Below are positions 1-7,937 of a stretch of DNA of 10,919 bases, piece after piece. A model generated the notes under the pieces. It was not told the DNA's origin and did no database searches. It saw only the letters and a program-made list of their open reading frames with translations. A program made the position numbers and the translations under genes. The DNA is from RGIG995 sp045652445. Lineage in GTDB: Bacteria; Bacillota; Clostridia; Oscillospirales; UBA644. The stretch spans positions 1-10,919 of the forward strand of contig JAZRUJ010000003.1 in the NCBI GenBank assembly GCA_045652445.1. Direction: 5' to 3'. How positions within the stretch are numbered: the stretch's first letter is position 1; every line of letters begins with the position of its first letter.

Positions 1-1931
1 CACAAAGAACGGTCTTTCCCCTTGAGCCGAGCAAGTGCCACCTCTTCCGGGGACAGGGAAAAGACGCTCCCCGTCAGGGTGACGAACAAGGCAAGGTCGT
101 TCCAGGGGTCGTCCACCGCCTGCAAAAACGCCAAAACGCCGCACACCGAGGGGGAATCCAAAAAGGTTTCGCCGTCGGGGGTCAAAAGGGGTACGCCCCA
201 ATCCCGGAAGGTTTCTTCATAGAGAGGAACGGAGTTTGTAAACCGCACCAACACCGCCACGTCGGAATATCGCATGGGACGGGGCTGCTTGGTCTGTTTG
301 TCAAATACCGTGGCTCCCCCTTCCACCGCGTCGCGAATCATTTTGGCACAAAGCTGAGCCTCTTGCCGGTAGTGGTCGGCTTTCAATATGCCTCCGGTGG
401 GAAGCACCAAAAGTTCCACGTCGGGGGGACGGGACGTTTCCGTTTCCCCGGGGGAATCTTCGTTGGGGTGGGCAACCGCTTCGTCCGGGTCCCGTCCGGG
501 GAAGAGCATTTCTTCCTCGTCGTAACAAATGCCCCCCAAATCCGGGGTGAACAATCCCCGGAACACGAAGTTGGCAAAGTCCAAGATTCCGGCTCTGCTG
601 CGGAAATTTTTGTTCAGGGGAATTTTATAAAAGGTTTCTTTCTTCTTCAGGAAATTTTCCGAGTTGGAACCTCGGAATCCGTAAATGCTCTGCTTGACGT
701 CCCCCACCGCAAAGCAATTATCCTTGGTCACGGCACGGAAAAACAGGTCTTGAATATCGTCCACGTCCTGGTATTCGTCAATCAAAACCTCGTCGTACAA
801 TTCCCGTTCCGCCAAAGCAACGGCAGAGGGGGTGAATTGTCCGGTGGCGTGGGAATACTCGTCTGCCACCAGATTCAGTGCCAGTTCCGAAAGAGCCGAA
901 AAGGAGTAGGCGGAACGCTTGTGCATTTCTTCCAAAATCCGTTGCCGGTATTCTTTCACCGCGTCGAACAAAAACCGAAGCCCCGGAGCCAACACGGTAA
1001 GGTCGGCTTGGCATTGTTGGGAGGAGGATTGGAAGATTTGATTTTTCAAAAAATCTTTCAGACGGGAACGGTATTCCTTGAACAGCCACGCCTCCCGGGG
1101 TGCGGTGCTTTTTACGGCGGGGGCTTTTTCAAAGAGGTGTCCCTGAACCCTCCGGCAGACCTCGTCCCAGTCGTACCGTTTCAGGGCAGCACAGCATTCT
1201 TTCAGTAAAAGATGTTCTTCTTCCACCACCCGCATACTCTTTTCGGGGAAAGGGGGCGTTTTCAATATCTGGGAAAAGATCTCCTCATATTCTTCCAGCA
1301 CCGGAGCCACCGCGTCACAGGCAGCATGGCACCAGGAGGTGACGTTGGAAAGACGGGATTTTTGTTCTTCCAGCCAGCGGTCGCAAAAGGGAACGGAGGA
1401 TAATTTTTCCCCAACGCCGGAAATGATGTTCATCATCAGGGAGCTGTCGGTCTCGTCTCCGAACAATCCCTCAAATTCCGCAAAGCCGTCGGGCAGATTG
1501 CGATAATAATCTTCCATCTGCTGTTGCAGTACGGAGGTCTTGATCACGTCCAGCTCCGTTCCGTCCAAAACGGTAAAATCCGGGCTGATTCCCGCTTGTT
1601 GGAAGTTTCGGCGAAGCAGGTCGATGCCGTAACTGTCAATGGTGCAGATCTTGGATTTGTACAGCGTCAGGCTCTGCCGTCTCAAGTGGGCGTCTGCGGG
1701 ATTTTGGGCGGCACAGGCGGCGATATCTCTGGCAATCCGGCTCCGCATTTCTCCTGCGGCGGCAACGGTAAAGGTTACGATCAAAAGCCGGTCCAATTTT
1801 CCGCCATTTTTCACAAAGTCCACCACCCGGGCGGACAGTACGGCGGTTTTCCCCGAACCGGCGGCGGCGGAGACCAGAATATTTTGATTGCGGGTTTCAA
1901 TGGCTTCGATCTGTTTCGGCGTCCAACCCAT
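1..1931 (-). CDS. addA: AddA, helicase-nuclease subunit A (3' end beyond window)
   Basis: AddA is the superfamily 1 3'-5' helicase and nuclease subunit of the AddAB complex, which resects double-strand breaks in the cytoplasm and loads RecA. The first 643 codons are visible, about half of the family's usual length of roughly 1,200 residues. Motifs seen: Q-motif Gln7 and Walker A AAAGSGKT (22-29), Walker B/motif II DEYQD (385-389), motif III GDVKQSIYGFRG (410-421), and motif IV LNKNFRSR (439-446). Motifs V and VI and the C-terminal RecB-like nuclease domain would lie past position 1. The ATG at 1931 is preceded by AGGAG at 8 nt and starts inside the last codons of addB (35-nt overlap), so the two are translated from one message. 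Everything visible is intact. UvrD or PcrA are excluded by the long insert between motifs Ia and II and by the addB neighbour. Confidence 0.96.
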   Translation of the reverse strand, partial: MGWTPKQIEAIETRNQNILVSAAAGSGKTAVLSARVVDFVKNGGKLDRLLIVTFTVAAAGEMRSRIARDIAACAAQNPADAHLRRQSLTLYKSKICTIDSYGIDLLRRNFQQAGISPDFTVLDGTELDVIKTSVLQQQMEDYYRNLPDGFAEFEGLFGDETDSSLMMNIISGVGEKLSSVPFCDRWLEEQKSRLSNVTSWCHAACDAVAPVLEEYEEIFSQILKTPPFPEKSMRVVEEEHLLLKECCAALKRYDWDEVCRRVQGHLFEKAPAVKSTAPREAWLFKEYRSRLKDFLKNQIFQSSSQQCQADLTVLAPGLRFLFDAVKEYRQRILEEMHKRSAYSFSALSELALNLVADEYSHATGQFTPSAVALAERELYDEVLIDEYQDVDDIQDLFFRAVTKDNCFAVGDVKQSIYGFRGSNSENFLKKKETFYKIPLNKNFRSRAGILDFANFVFRGLFTPDLGGICYDEEEMLFPGRDPDEAVAHPNEDSPGETETSRPPDVELLVLPTGGILKADHYRQEAQLCAKMIRDAVEGGATVFDKQTKQPRPMRYSDVAVLVRFTNSVPLYEETFRDWGVPLLTPDGETFLDSPSVCGVLAFLQAVDDPWNDLALFVTLTGSVFSLSPEEVALARLKGKDRSL

Positions 1932-4900
1932 GTTCCGGCTCCTTTCCTTGGGGGTTTTCAAATACGTCCCGTTCTTCCGGGTGCCGGCAGTATTCTCTCA
2001 AATCGCAATACTGACAGCTGTGAAATTCATTGTTGATCTTAATGGGATTTTTGGCGATAGCACCGGTATGAAGAAGATTTCCCATGCGTTCCAGATGCCC
2101 GGTAATATCGTCAAAGAGTTTGCCGAACCGTTCCAGGGTAATAAAGAAAGGCGAATCGGCGGGGACCCGCAGGAACACTTGGTTTTCCGTGTTGTCCATG
2201 GCGTGGATCACCGAGGGATCTTTCAGATAGACCCCCGAACGGGGCAGATTTTTCTCCCATTTCAAAAGAATGGTGTCCTCGTCCTGATCCCGGGTTGCGG
2301 GGACGGTTTTGGGGTTTGCTCCCACGTATTGTACCCCCGCGGGATAACAGGTCTGTCCGGGGAACATATTTTGTTGCAACGCGTAAAGATACATCAGCAT
2401 CTGAATATCAATGCCGTGATTGACCAGGTTGAAGGAAAAGGTCTTTTGCCCGGTCTTATAGTCTACGACCCGGAGATATTTCACCCCGTCTTTTTCCAAA
2501 ACGTCCACCCGATCCACTTTTCCTACCAAAGAAAGGGTGCCTTGTTGGAGGGGGATCTGCACCGCCTCTACGGCACGGTCGCCGATTCCCACGTTGACTT
2601 CAAAGGCGTAGGGGACGAATTGAGAGGCGGCAAATTCCTTGCGGAACAGGATCAAAAGCCCTTCGATCTTCTTCATTAACGCCTCAAAATACCGCTTGAC
2701 CGAGGCGGGGGGCTCTTCGTCTCCGTAGAAATATTCCAACTGTTCTTCCCCGAATTGAACGACTCTGCGGTGAAGTTCCTCATCGGAGCAGTCCAACCCC
2801 TGGGCAATGATTTTTTCCAAAGCTTCGTGGACGATATTCCCTCGATTTCGGGGATCCAATTCCGCTTTCTGTCGGGGAGAGATTTTTAGCCCGTACCGGA
2901 GAAAATAGGCGTATTGGCATTGATGAAAGGTGTTGGCTTTCGAGGCGGAAACGTAAAGCTTTTCCGGATACAAAAGCCCCGCCGTTTCTTGGGAAAGAGC
3001 CGCGGTTTCTTCCCGGTGGGCAAGTAATTTTGCGTAATCGGGCTGCCCTTCAAAATAAACGCCCAATTCTTCCACCGGCGTTTTCGTATGCAGGGCAAAC
3101 GCCGCCCGTTCCCGCTGAATTCGTTCTTGTAACGATTGGGGATCCGATTCCCGATACCGTTGGGGGACAAGGGCGGGGAAAATTTCCAAAACCTTTTCCA
3201 CCACCGCCGAGGGTGCCGCTTCGTCTCCGATGACCGAGGCATAGGACAGGTATAATTCTTCCCGGGGTGCGGTGAGAGAAAGGTAGACGTAGAACAGTTC
3301 GTGGAGGATTTTATCGTCGGTGGTTTCTCCAATGCCAAAGGGAGACAACTGTTCCCGGTCTTTGTCGGTCAAAAGCCGGTTGTCGTCCACGGTTTTTGGG
3401 AAAACTCCCTCGTTTAATCCCAAAACAAAGACGCACCGGGGAGAGATCATGGGCAATGTCTCGGGGGACCCTGCCGTTACTTCGTCGAGAGAGGTGGGCA
3501 AAATGGCGATGTCGTGGGTGTCCACCACGGCAAAGAACAGGTCCCGGTATTCTTTCAAAGAAATTTTGTCTTGCTCCGCCGTCAGAACCATTTCGTCCAA
3601 TGCCAAAATTAATTGTTCGTACACTTTTTTCTGCCGGGAGGCAAGTTCGAATTCGCCGTAATCCCGGTAGGACGTGGCGTTTTTGTCCAAAGTGGCGGGA
3701 ACGCCCAAGGCTTCTAACGTTTCATACAATGCGGTGGAAATTTCCCCCACGGTGGCGTTTTGCGACCGTTCCCGGAATTGATCTACCACCGAAACCGTCT
3801 TTGCCCGAACGGCTTCCGCTTCTTGCCGCAGGGAAATATCGTAGTCCGATTCCTGTGCCGTGGGACCGGCGATGGGACGGGTAAAGGGGGTGCGGAACCG
3901 GTTATAATTGATGCCCCAAACGTTCACGTACCGTTCAAAGAGAGAGGCTTGTTTTTGGGTGCAGAGAAATCCGCTTTTTACAAAAGACAGTACCGCGTCC
4001 CGGGAAAAACCATCTGCCGCCATGGCAAACAACGCCACGATCAGGGGCATGGGATTCCGTTGCCGCAGAGGGGTTTTTCGGTGATAGAACAAGGGGATTT
4101 CATATTGATCAAATACCGGATCCAAAATTCCCGCATAATCGTCCAGGGAACGGACGATGACGGTGAAATCCGAATACCGGTACCCTTCTTCCCGGACTTT
4201 TTTGACGATGATCGATGCGGCGTTTTCCACCTCGTCAAAGCGATCGGCACCGCAAAAGAGATGGATCTTTTCCGGAGGTTCGGGAGATGTTTCTCCCGAG
4301 GGGGTTGCCCATTGCTGTTCCAATAGCCGAAATTCTTCGGAAGAAAAGGCGGCGTTGGTTTGCAGATTCACGATCTTGCAATCTTCTCCCATGCGTTGAC
4401 AGAATGCCGCCAATTTTCGTGCTTCTTCCGCGGAATCGGCGGTGGGCCCTGCTTTTTCCGGGTCGGTGGTGTTGGTGGGAAGTGCGATGGTTACGTTTGC
4501 ACCGTTTTGGATCATTTGCAGTAAAATATTTCGCTCCCGGTTATAAAAGGTGCGGAAGTTTGCCACAAAGACCTGCTCGTTTTCAAAATCGCCGGTTTCT
4601 TCCAACAGTTTCCGCAATCGGGCGGGAACGTCGTCGGGGTCAAAAAAGCCTTCCGACAAAAATCCTTCGTAGACCTGCCGGATCATGGCAATATCGTAAA
4701 GTTTGTCGTTGTTCTCTTTCCGGGCGGTCTGCAGCAATTCGTCGGCAGAAATTCCGGCGGCTTTCAGTTCTTTGATGGTGGACAAAAGCATCGCCAAAAA
4801 CCGGGGATTGCGATAGGTGGGAAGATAGTGTTTCAGGGAGGGGGAAACGGCGTCGAAAGCCTTCTTGAGAAGAACGGTTTTCCCGCCTTCTCCCAATGCC

Positions 4901-5151
4901 CCCGCGGAAATTCCATGCCGGGCAAATTCCGTCCGGGCAAGGGATTTTAACGACGTGATGTTCAGATGGCGGAACTGTTTTTCCCCCACCCGGTCCATAA
5001 AATATTGTTCCGACGCGACGGTGTATTGATCGGGTACGATCAAGGTGATTTTCCCCGGCAGATTCCCGGCGTCGATCAGGCTTCGGATCTGATCCGCCAT
5101 GTAGGCAGTCTTTCCGCAGCCCACCCGACCCAAAATCAACGTCAAAGGCAT
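1897..5151 (-). CDS. addB: AddB, helicase-nuclease subunit B
   Basis: AddB partners AddA in the AddAB break-processing enzyme; in the characterised Bacillus complex it supplies one nuclease active site and an iron-sulfur cluster. The product is 1,084 residues, close to the family's usual length. Walker A is GRVGCGKT (8-15), followed by a typical LIVPDQYTVASEQ stretch. The C-terminal nuclease shows GNIVHEALE, then D880-R-V-D883 and D897-Y-K899 (the DYKTG box). The four cluster cysteines are C745 and C1046-x2-C1049-x5-C1055, the same spacing as the Bacillus subtilis protein. The frame is open upstream to 5319, but the ATG at 5151 is chosen because AAGGAG lies about 8 nt before it and the family N-terminus begins MPLTLILGR. 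It sits 19 nt after a small membrane protein gene and overlaps addA by 35 nt. Confidence 0.96.
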   Translation of the reverse strand: MPLTLILGRVGCGKTAYMADQIRSLIDAGNLPGKITLIVPDQYTVASEQYFMDRVGEKQFRHLNITSLKSLARTEFARHGISAGALGEGGKTVLLKKAFDAVSPSLKHYLPTYRNPRFLAMLLSTIKELKAAGISADELLQTARKENNDKLYDIAMIRQVYEGFLSEGFFDPDDVPARLRKLLEETGDFENEQVFVANFRTFYNRERNILLQMIQNGANVTIALPTNTTDPEKAGPTADSAEEARKLAAFCQRMGEDCKIVNLQTNAAFSSEEFRLLEQQWATPSGETSPEPPEKIHLFCGADRFDEVENAASIIVKKVREEGYRYSDFTVIVRSLDDYAGILDPVFDQYEIPLFYHRKTPLRQRNPMPLIVALFAMAADGFSRDAVLSFVKSGFLCTQKQASLFERYVNVWGINYNRFRTPFTRPIAGPTAQESDYDISLRQEAEAVRAKTVSVVDQFRERSQNATVGEISTALYETLEALGVPATLDKNATSYRDYGEFELASRQKKVYEQLILALDEMVLTAEQDKISLKEYRDLFFAVVDTHDIAILPTSLDEVTAGSPETLPMISPRCVFVLGLNEGVFPKTVDDNRLLTDKDREQLSPFGIGETTDDKILHELFYVYLSLTAPREELYLSYASVIGDEAAPSAVVEKVLEIFPALVPQRYRESDPQSLQERIQRERAAFALHTKTPVEELGVYFEGQPDYAKLLAHREETAALSQETAGLLYPEKLYVSASKANTFHQCQYAYFLRYGLKISPRQKAELDPRNRGNIVHEALEKIIAQGLDCSDEELHRRVVQFGEEQLEYFYGDEEPPASVKRYFEALMKKIEGLLILFRKEFAASQFVPYAFEVNVGIGDRAVEAVQIPLQQGTLSLVGKVDRVDVLEKDGVKYLRVVDYKTGQKTFSFNLVNHGIDIQMLMYLYALQQNMFPGQTCYPAGVQYVGANPKTVPATRDQDEDTILLKWEKNLPRSGVYLKDPSVIHAMDNTENQVFLRVPADSPFFITLERFGKLFDDITGHLERMGNLLHTGAIAKNPIKINNEFHSCQYCDLREYCRHPEERDVFENPQGKEPEHGLDAETDRSH

Positions 5152-5170
5152 GGTCTTATCTCCTTCCCCA

Positions 5171-5359
5171 TCAGGGCAAATTCCGGAACAGGTTCCAAAG
5201 AAACCAGCCGGCAAAAAATCCGCAAAACAAAACGGTCTTCCCCCGGGATAGCCACAGGGGAACGGAGTTCCCCTTTTGGGACAAGACGTATTCCCAAAAG
5301 AACGCCCCTCCGCCGGCAAATCCCGTAAAAAGCGTGAAGATCAAACAAACGATTTCCAT
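5171..5359 (-). CDS. Small two-helix membrane protein, 62 aa, function unknown
   Basis: A 62-residue hydrophobic protein with two likely membrane segments (about 3-22 and 42-58) joined by a short loop, LSQKGNSVPLWLSRGK, that contains basic residues. I do not recognise a family. Support for its being real: GAGGAA lies 5-6 nt before the ATG at 5359, it starts 7 nt after the DUF2752 stop, and it ends 19 nt before addB, filling the gap exactly as an operon member would. The second helix is rich in Phe and Trp (FFAGWFLWNLF). Two other frames across this interval (68 aa ending at 5142, and the N-terminal extension of addB) are less hydrophobic and lack a ribosome site, so they are taken as shadows. 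It could be a membrane-anchoring or accessory peptide, or simply a hitchhiker in the operon. Confidence 0.68.
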   Translation of the reverse strand: MEIVCLIFTLFTGFAGGGAFFWEYVLSQKGNSVPLWLSRGKTVLFCGFFAGWFLWNLFRNLP

Positions 5360-5366
5360 AATTTCC

Positions 5367-5708
5367 TCAAATTTTTATGCCCCATACTTCAAAAACGTAC
5401 TCCAAAAACGACCGGTCTTTCCTTTGCAAAATTACGGCGGTATCTTGCATTGCCGTCAACAGAAACCCGGGGAAAAGTCCGCCGCAAAACACCGGATTTA
5501 ATTGCCAGGCGGCGGAAAGTTGTCCGTGCATGATCAACGTCATTCCCCGGGTCACGCCGCAGCCGGGACATTGCCACCCCACCAGGGTGGAGGGGCAGAC
5601 GAAAAACCCTTCTTGGGCAACTTCATAAGGCAACAGGGCAAAAAACAAAAGCACCCCCAGATAAAACAGAATCCGGAAAATTCGGAATCCCAGCCGTTTT
5701 CGTTGCAT
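5367..5708 (-). CDS. DUF2752 family membrane protein
   Basis: The 113-residue product carries the DUF2752 signature CPGCGVTRG (47-55), followed by the expected helix and A-x3-NP pattern (AAWQLNP, 66-72). A first membrane helix spans about 11-30 and a last one about 73-94. An extra Cys at 38 (CPS) precedes the signature. DUF2752 proteins are short integral membrane proteins with no established biochemical role; the paired cysteines invite a metal or redox guess, but nothing here proves it. The ATG at 5708 is chosen because GGGAGG lies 4 nt upstream. The frame extends to 5930, but that would run into sigG on the other strand. It heads the operon DUF2752, small membrane protein, addB, addA. I found no convincing sigma-A promoter in the 49 nt before it. 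Confidence 0.85.
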   Translation of the reverse strand: MQRKRLGFRIFRILFYLGVLLFFALLPYEVAQEGFFVCPSTLVGWQCPGCGVTRGMTLIMHGQLSAAWQLNPVFCGGLFPGFLLTAMQDTAVILQRKDRSFLEYVFEVWGIKI

Positions 5709-5757
5709 AAAACCTCCCAAGGGAACAAATACTTGGTTCAAAGGGGTTGATAAAACT

Positions 5758-6528
5758 GTGCTGAACAAGGTTGAAATTTGCGGGATCAATACATCGGAAT
5801 TAAAAGTTCTCAACGAGAAAGAAAAAACCGCCCTACTGCATCGGATCAAGCAGGGGGACGAGTCCGCCCGGACGGCCTTCGTCAACGGAAATCTGAAATT
5901 AGTTTTAAGTGTGGTGCAGCGGTTTTCCAACCGGGGAGAAGACCCGGACGATCTGTTTCAAATCGGGTGTATCGGGCTGATCAAAGCCATCGACAATTTC
6001 GATCTGTCCCAGGAAGTAAAATTTTCCACCTACGCCGTCCCCATGATCATCGGGGAGATTCGCCGGTATTTGCGGGATAACAATCCCATTCGGGTGTCCC
6101 GTTCGCTGCGGGATACCGCCTACAAAGCCCTGGGGGCGAAGGAACGGCTGACTGCCGCCTTGAGCCGGGAGCCGACCATTGAAGAAATTTCCGCAGAAAT
6201 GGGAATGAAGCGGGAAGAGGTGGTGGTGGCGTTGGAAGCCATCGTCGATCCCGTGTCCTTGTTCGATTCGGTCTATAACGACGACAGCGACACCATTTAC
6301 CTGATGGATCAGGTGCGGGATCTACACGAAAACGAGTCGAATTGGGTGGAGGAAATCTCTCTCCGGCAAGCCATTTCCCAACTGTCTCCCCGGGAAAAGC
6401 GGATTTTGGCACTCCGTTTTTATTCCGGCAAAACCCAAACCGAGGTTGCCTCGGAAATCGGCATTTCCCAAGCCCAGGTGTCCCGGCTGGAGAAAAATGC
6501 CCTAAACGAAATCAAAAAACACCTTTAA
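5758..6528 (+). CDS. sigG: RNA polymerase sporulation sigma factor SigG
   Basis: Sigma-G directs RNA polymerase to late forespore genes after engulfment. The 256-residue product matches the family from end to end. The N-terminus NKVEICGINTSEL is specific to SigG. Region 2 includes VNGNLKLVLSVVQRF and KFSTYAVPMIIGEIRRYLRDNNP (88-110). Region 3 covers about 112-185. Region 4 has the helix-turn-helix QTEVASEIGISQAQVSRLEK (227-246). Asn43 aligns with Asn45 of Bacillus subtilis SigG, the residue reported to make SigG sensitive to the anti-sigma factor CsfB/Gin. The start is a GTG at 5758, with AAGGGG about 11 nt upstream, a rather distant ribosome site. SigF, which has a different N-terminus, is the only close alternative and fits worse. 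The gene is not preceded by spoIIGA-sigE but is divergent from the addBA operon. Confidence 0.95.
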   Translation: MLNKVEICGINTSELKVLNEKEKTALLHRIKQGDESARTAFVNGNLKLVLSVVQRFSNRGEDPDDLFQIGCIGLIKAIDNFDLSQEVKFSTYAVPMIIGEIRRYLRDNNPIRVSRSLRDTAYKALGAKERLTAALSREPTIEEISAEMGMKREEVVVALEAIVDPVSLFDSVYNDDSDTIYLMDQVRDLHENESNWVEEISLRQAISQLSPREKRILALRFYSGKTQTEVASEIGISQAQVSRLEKNALNEIKKHL

Positions 6529-6581
6529 TCAATGCAAAATGCAAAATAAACGGGGAAATTGAAAAAGAATGCAAAGGGCGG

Positions 6582-6773
6582 TTATTCTTCGTCCCGGAGC
6601 ATTCGTTTTTCTTTTCGGCGGTCAACTCGTTGCCGTTCTTTTTGGAAATGTTGTGTTAAAAGAATTCCCGTAACCACACAGACTGCCACGCCCAACACGG
6701 CTCCCACCGCAAAAATTATCGTGGCGGAATCTCCCCCGGAAAAGGGAAGGACGATAACGTCTAAAAAATTCAT
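6582..6773 (-). CDS. Small bitopic membrane protein, 63 aa, function unknown
   Basis: A 63-residue protein with a short N-terminal segment, one strong membrane helix (about 17-40, Gly/Ala/Val rich) and a highly charged C-terminal tail (KERQRVDRRKEKRMLRDEE) that should face the cytoplasm. No family is recognised. Its ATG overlaps the stop codon of the transporter gene (ATGA, 4-nt overlap), and AGGAG lies about 8 nt before it, so it is translationally coupled. The frame remains open to 6884 inside the transporter gene, but the ATG at 6773 is the only start with a ribosome site. It may be an accessory subunit or scaffold for the transporter, which is inference from position only. It is convergent with sigG, leaving 53 nt with no clear terminator hairpin. 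Confidence 0.78.
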   Translation of the reverse strand: MNFLDVIVLPFSGGDSATIIFAVGAVLGVAVCVVTGILLTQHFQKERQRVDRRKEKRMLRDEE

Positions 6774-7849
6774 GACCGGTCTCCTTTCCGGAGGATAAAT
6801 TTTTCTCGCAAATGAAACAGGCGGCAATGGTCGGTGTAAAGCCCCAACGAAACAGCGAGTGCCAAAACCAGCAGTCCGCCGCACAAAAACCGCAAGGTCG
6901 GGGTTAATGCAACGGGGAAAAATCCGGGGAGAGAGGCGAGCAAAATCACCGCGGAACAGGTTCCCATCGCCAGGTGGGGACGTCCGGGCAACGCCGCCGA
7001 GGAGGCTCCAAAGCTAATGGCGGTGGGTGCGGACAAGGCTCCCAGACCGATGCAATACAACGGGGGAATGTGAGGGAATACCGTCAAAAGCAACAACGCC
7101 GTCCCAAAACATGCGAGAGACGTTTTTCGAGGACCAAACCGGTCGGCGGCAATTCCGCCGATTCCCCGTCCCAAACTGCAGGTCAACGCCGGAAGCAGCC
7201 GGAGATATCCTTCCGCCCAAGGGGTGGGAATCAGGACGGAGATTAAGAAAATGACGAACAGGGGGATTAGTGTTAAGATCAACGTAAGCCCGTCGGGAAT
7301 TTGCCGGTTAACGCTGTTGCGAAAAGCACGGAGACGTTTGGGATATTTCCGGGCTTCTGCAAAAAAGAAACAGAGAAGGGCGGAAATCAGCAACGCCACC
7401 CCGGGAATCCAAGCCTTCAAAGACGTTTGTTGGGCAGAAATCATGCCGAAGGCTCCCCCCAAGACACCGGAAGAAATCAAAATGGAAATGCGGGAAAAAT
7501 ATCCCCGGGCAAAGCAGACCCCTTCGCCTAAAATACCTACGTGAAATACGGCACTTCCGATTCCCGCTAAAAACAGGGCGATCCAGCTCCAGGTGTGGGG
7601 TAAAAACAGGGCGATCGCCGTAAGAATACACCCCAACGCTTGGGTGTGTAACAGGGGGTACTCGTCCAAAACCAAGGCAAAAAAGGGGCGAAGCCCAAAG
7701 GACAGCAGAAGAAAAATCAAATATCCCGCCCCCAACAGGACCGTGGAGGTGGCGGAGGCGGTAAAGTCGCCCGCCAACAAAAAGAAACAGGCAAAATCCA
7801 GCAAAAAATGGGCAATGGTTTCGGTAATCAAAGCCTCTTTTCTCGGCAT
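6770..7849 (-). CDS. MFS transporter, fosmidomycin-resistance (Fsr)-like
   Basis: A 359-residue, strongly hydrophobic protein with about 11-12 predicted membrane helices. The first helix carries HFLLDFACFFLLAG and the middle of the first half has GIGSAVFHVG (96-105), a pattern typical of the Fsr branch of the major facilitator superfamily. Between helices 8 and 9 is GGIAADRFGPRK (231-242), a motif A variant. The length is slightly short for MFS (usually about 390-420). Substrate unknown; Fsr relatives are drug or small-molecule exporters. Two starts are possible. ATG at 7849 is preferred because GGGGG lies 7 nt before it; the TTG at 7855 would leave only 1 nt of spacing. Transcription is likely from the sigma-A promoter at 7891-7919. 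The 63-residue gene overlaps its stop codon. Confidence 0.85.
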   Translation of the reverse strand: MPRKEALITETIAHFLLDFACFFLLAGDFTASATSTVLLGAGYLIFLLLSFGLRPFFALVLDEYPLLHTQALGCILTAIALFLPHTWSWIALFLAGIGSAVFHVGILGEGVCFARGYFSRISILISSGVLGGAFGMISAQQTSLKAWIPGVALLISALLCFFFAEARKYPKRLRAFRNSVNRQIPDGLTLILTLIPLFVIFLISVLIPTPWAEGYLRLLPALTCSLGRGIGGIAADRFGPRKTSLACFGTALLLLTVFPHIPPLYCIGLGALSAPTAISFGASSAALPGRPHLAMGTCSAVILLASLPGFFPVALTPTLRFLCGGLLVLALAVSLGLYTDHCRLFHLREKFILRKGDRS

Positions 7850-7890
7850 AGACAATCCCCCTTACTTATATAAAACTTAATCATATATTT

Positions 7891-7919
7891 AGTATAACAT
7901 CTTTTTGAACATATGTCAA
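7891..7919 (-). promoter_or_regulatory. Sigma-A promoter of the MFS transporter operon
   Basis: On the minus strand a perfect -35 TTGACA (7919-7914) is separated by 17 nt from a -10 TATACT (7896-7891), five of six bases matching consensus. It lies about 42 nt upstream of the chosen ATG at 7849 and points into the transporter gene. Confidence 0.88.
7905..7919. promoter_or_regulatory. Dyad overlapping the -35 box (possible operator)
   Basis: TTGA-A-CATATG-TCAA is an almost perfect palindrome (TTGA/TCAA arms around CATATG, with one extra A) covering the -35 box of the transporter promoter and the upstream half of its spacer. This is where a TetR or MarR type repressor would block polymerase, a common control for efflux genes. 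No regulator gene is present in the window, so the assignment is inference. Confidence 0.35.
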
Positions 7920-7937
7920 GTTTTTGCCTTCGGGGGC

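Noticed and set aside
363..1208. Open frame of 281 codons on the plus strand inside addA.
   Set aside because: It is opposite the addA helicase motifs, has low-complexity Gly/Phe/Val-rich content, no ribosome site and no recognisable domain. It results from the codon bias of the opposite strand.
1888..2679. Open frame of 263 codons on the plus strand opposite the addB nuclease domain.
   Set aside because: The opposite strand encodes the iron-sulfur cysteines and DYKTG box of AddB, so this frame is a shadow. The same applies to the other plus-strand frames in 1524-5328.
5152..5319. A 56-residue N-terminal extension of AddB in the same frame.
   Set aside because: It lacks a ribosome site at its start, overlaps the 62-residue gene and is unlike the AddB N-terminus. 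AAGGAG before 5151 marks the true start.
5709..5780. Sigma-A promoter for the DUF2752-addBA operon.
   Set aside because: The best pairs on the minus strand (for example TTATCA with TATTTG) match only about half of consensus. The operon promoter was therefore left unassigned.
6529..6581. Possible terminator between convergent sigG and the 63-residue gene.
   Set aside because: Only a 5-bp TCAAT/ATTGA pairing with a long loop and a small AATGCAAA direct repeat are visible; nothing that would terminate transcription convincingly.
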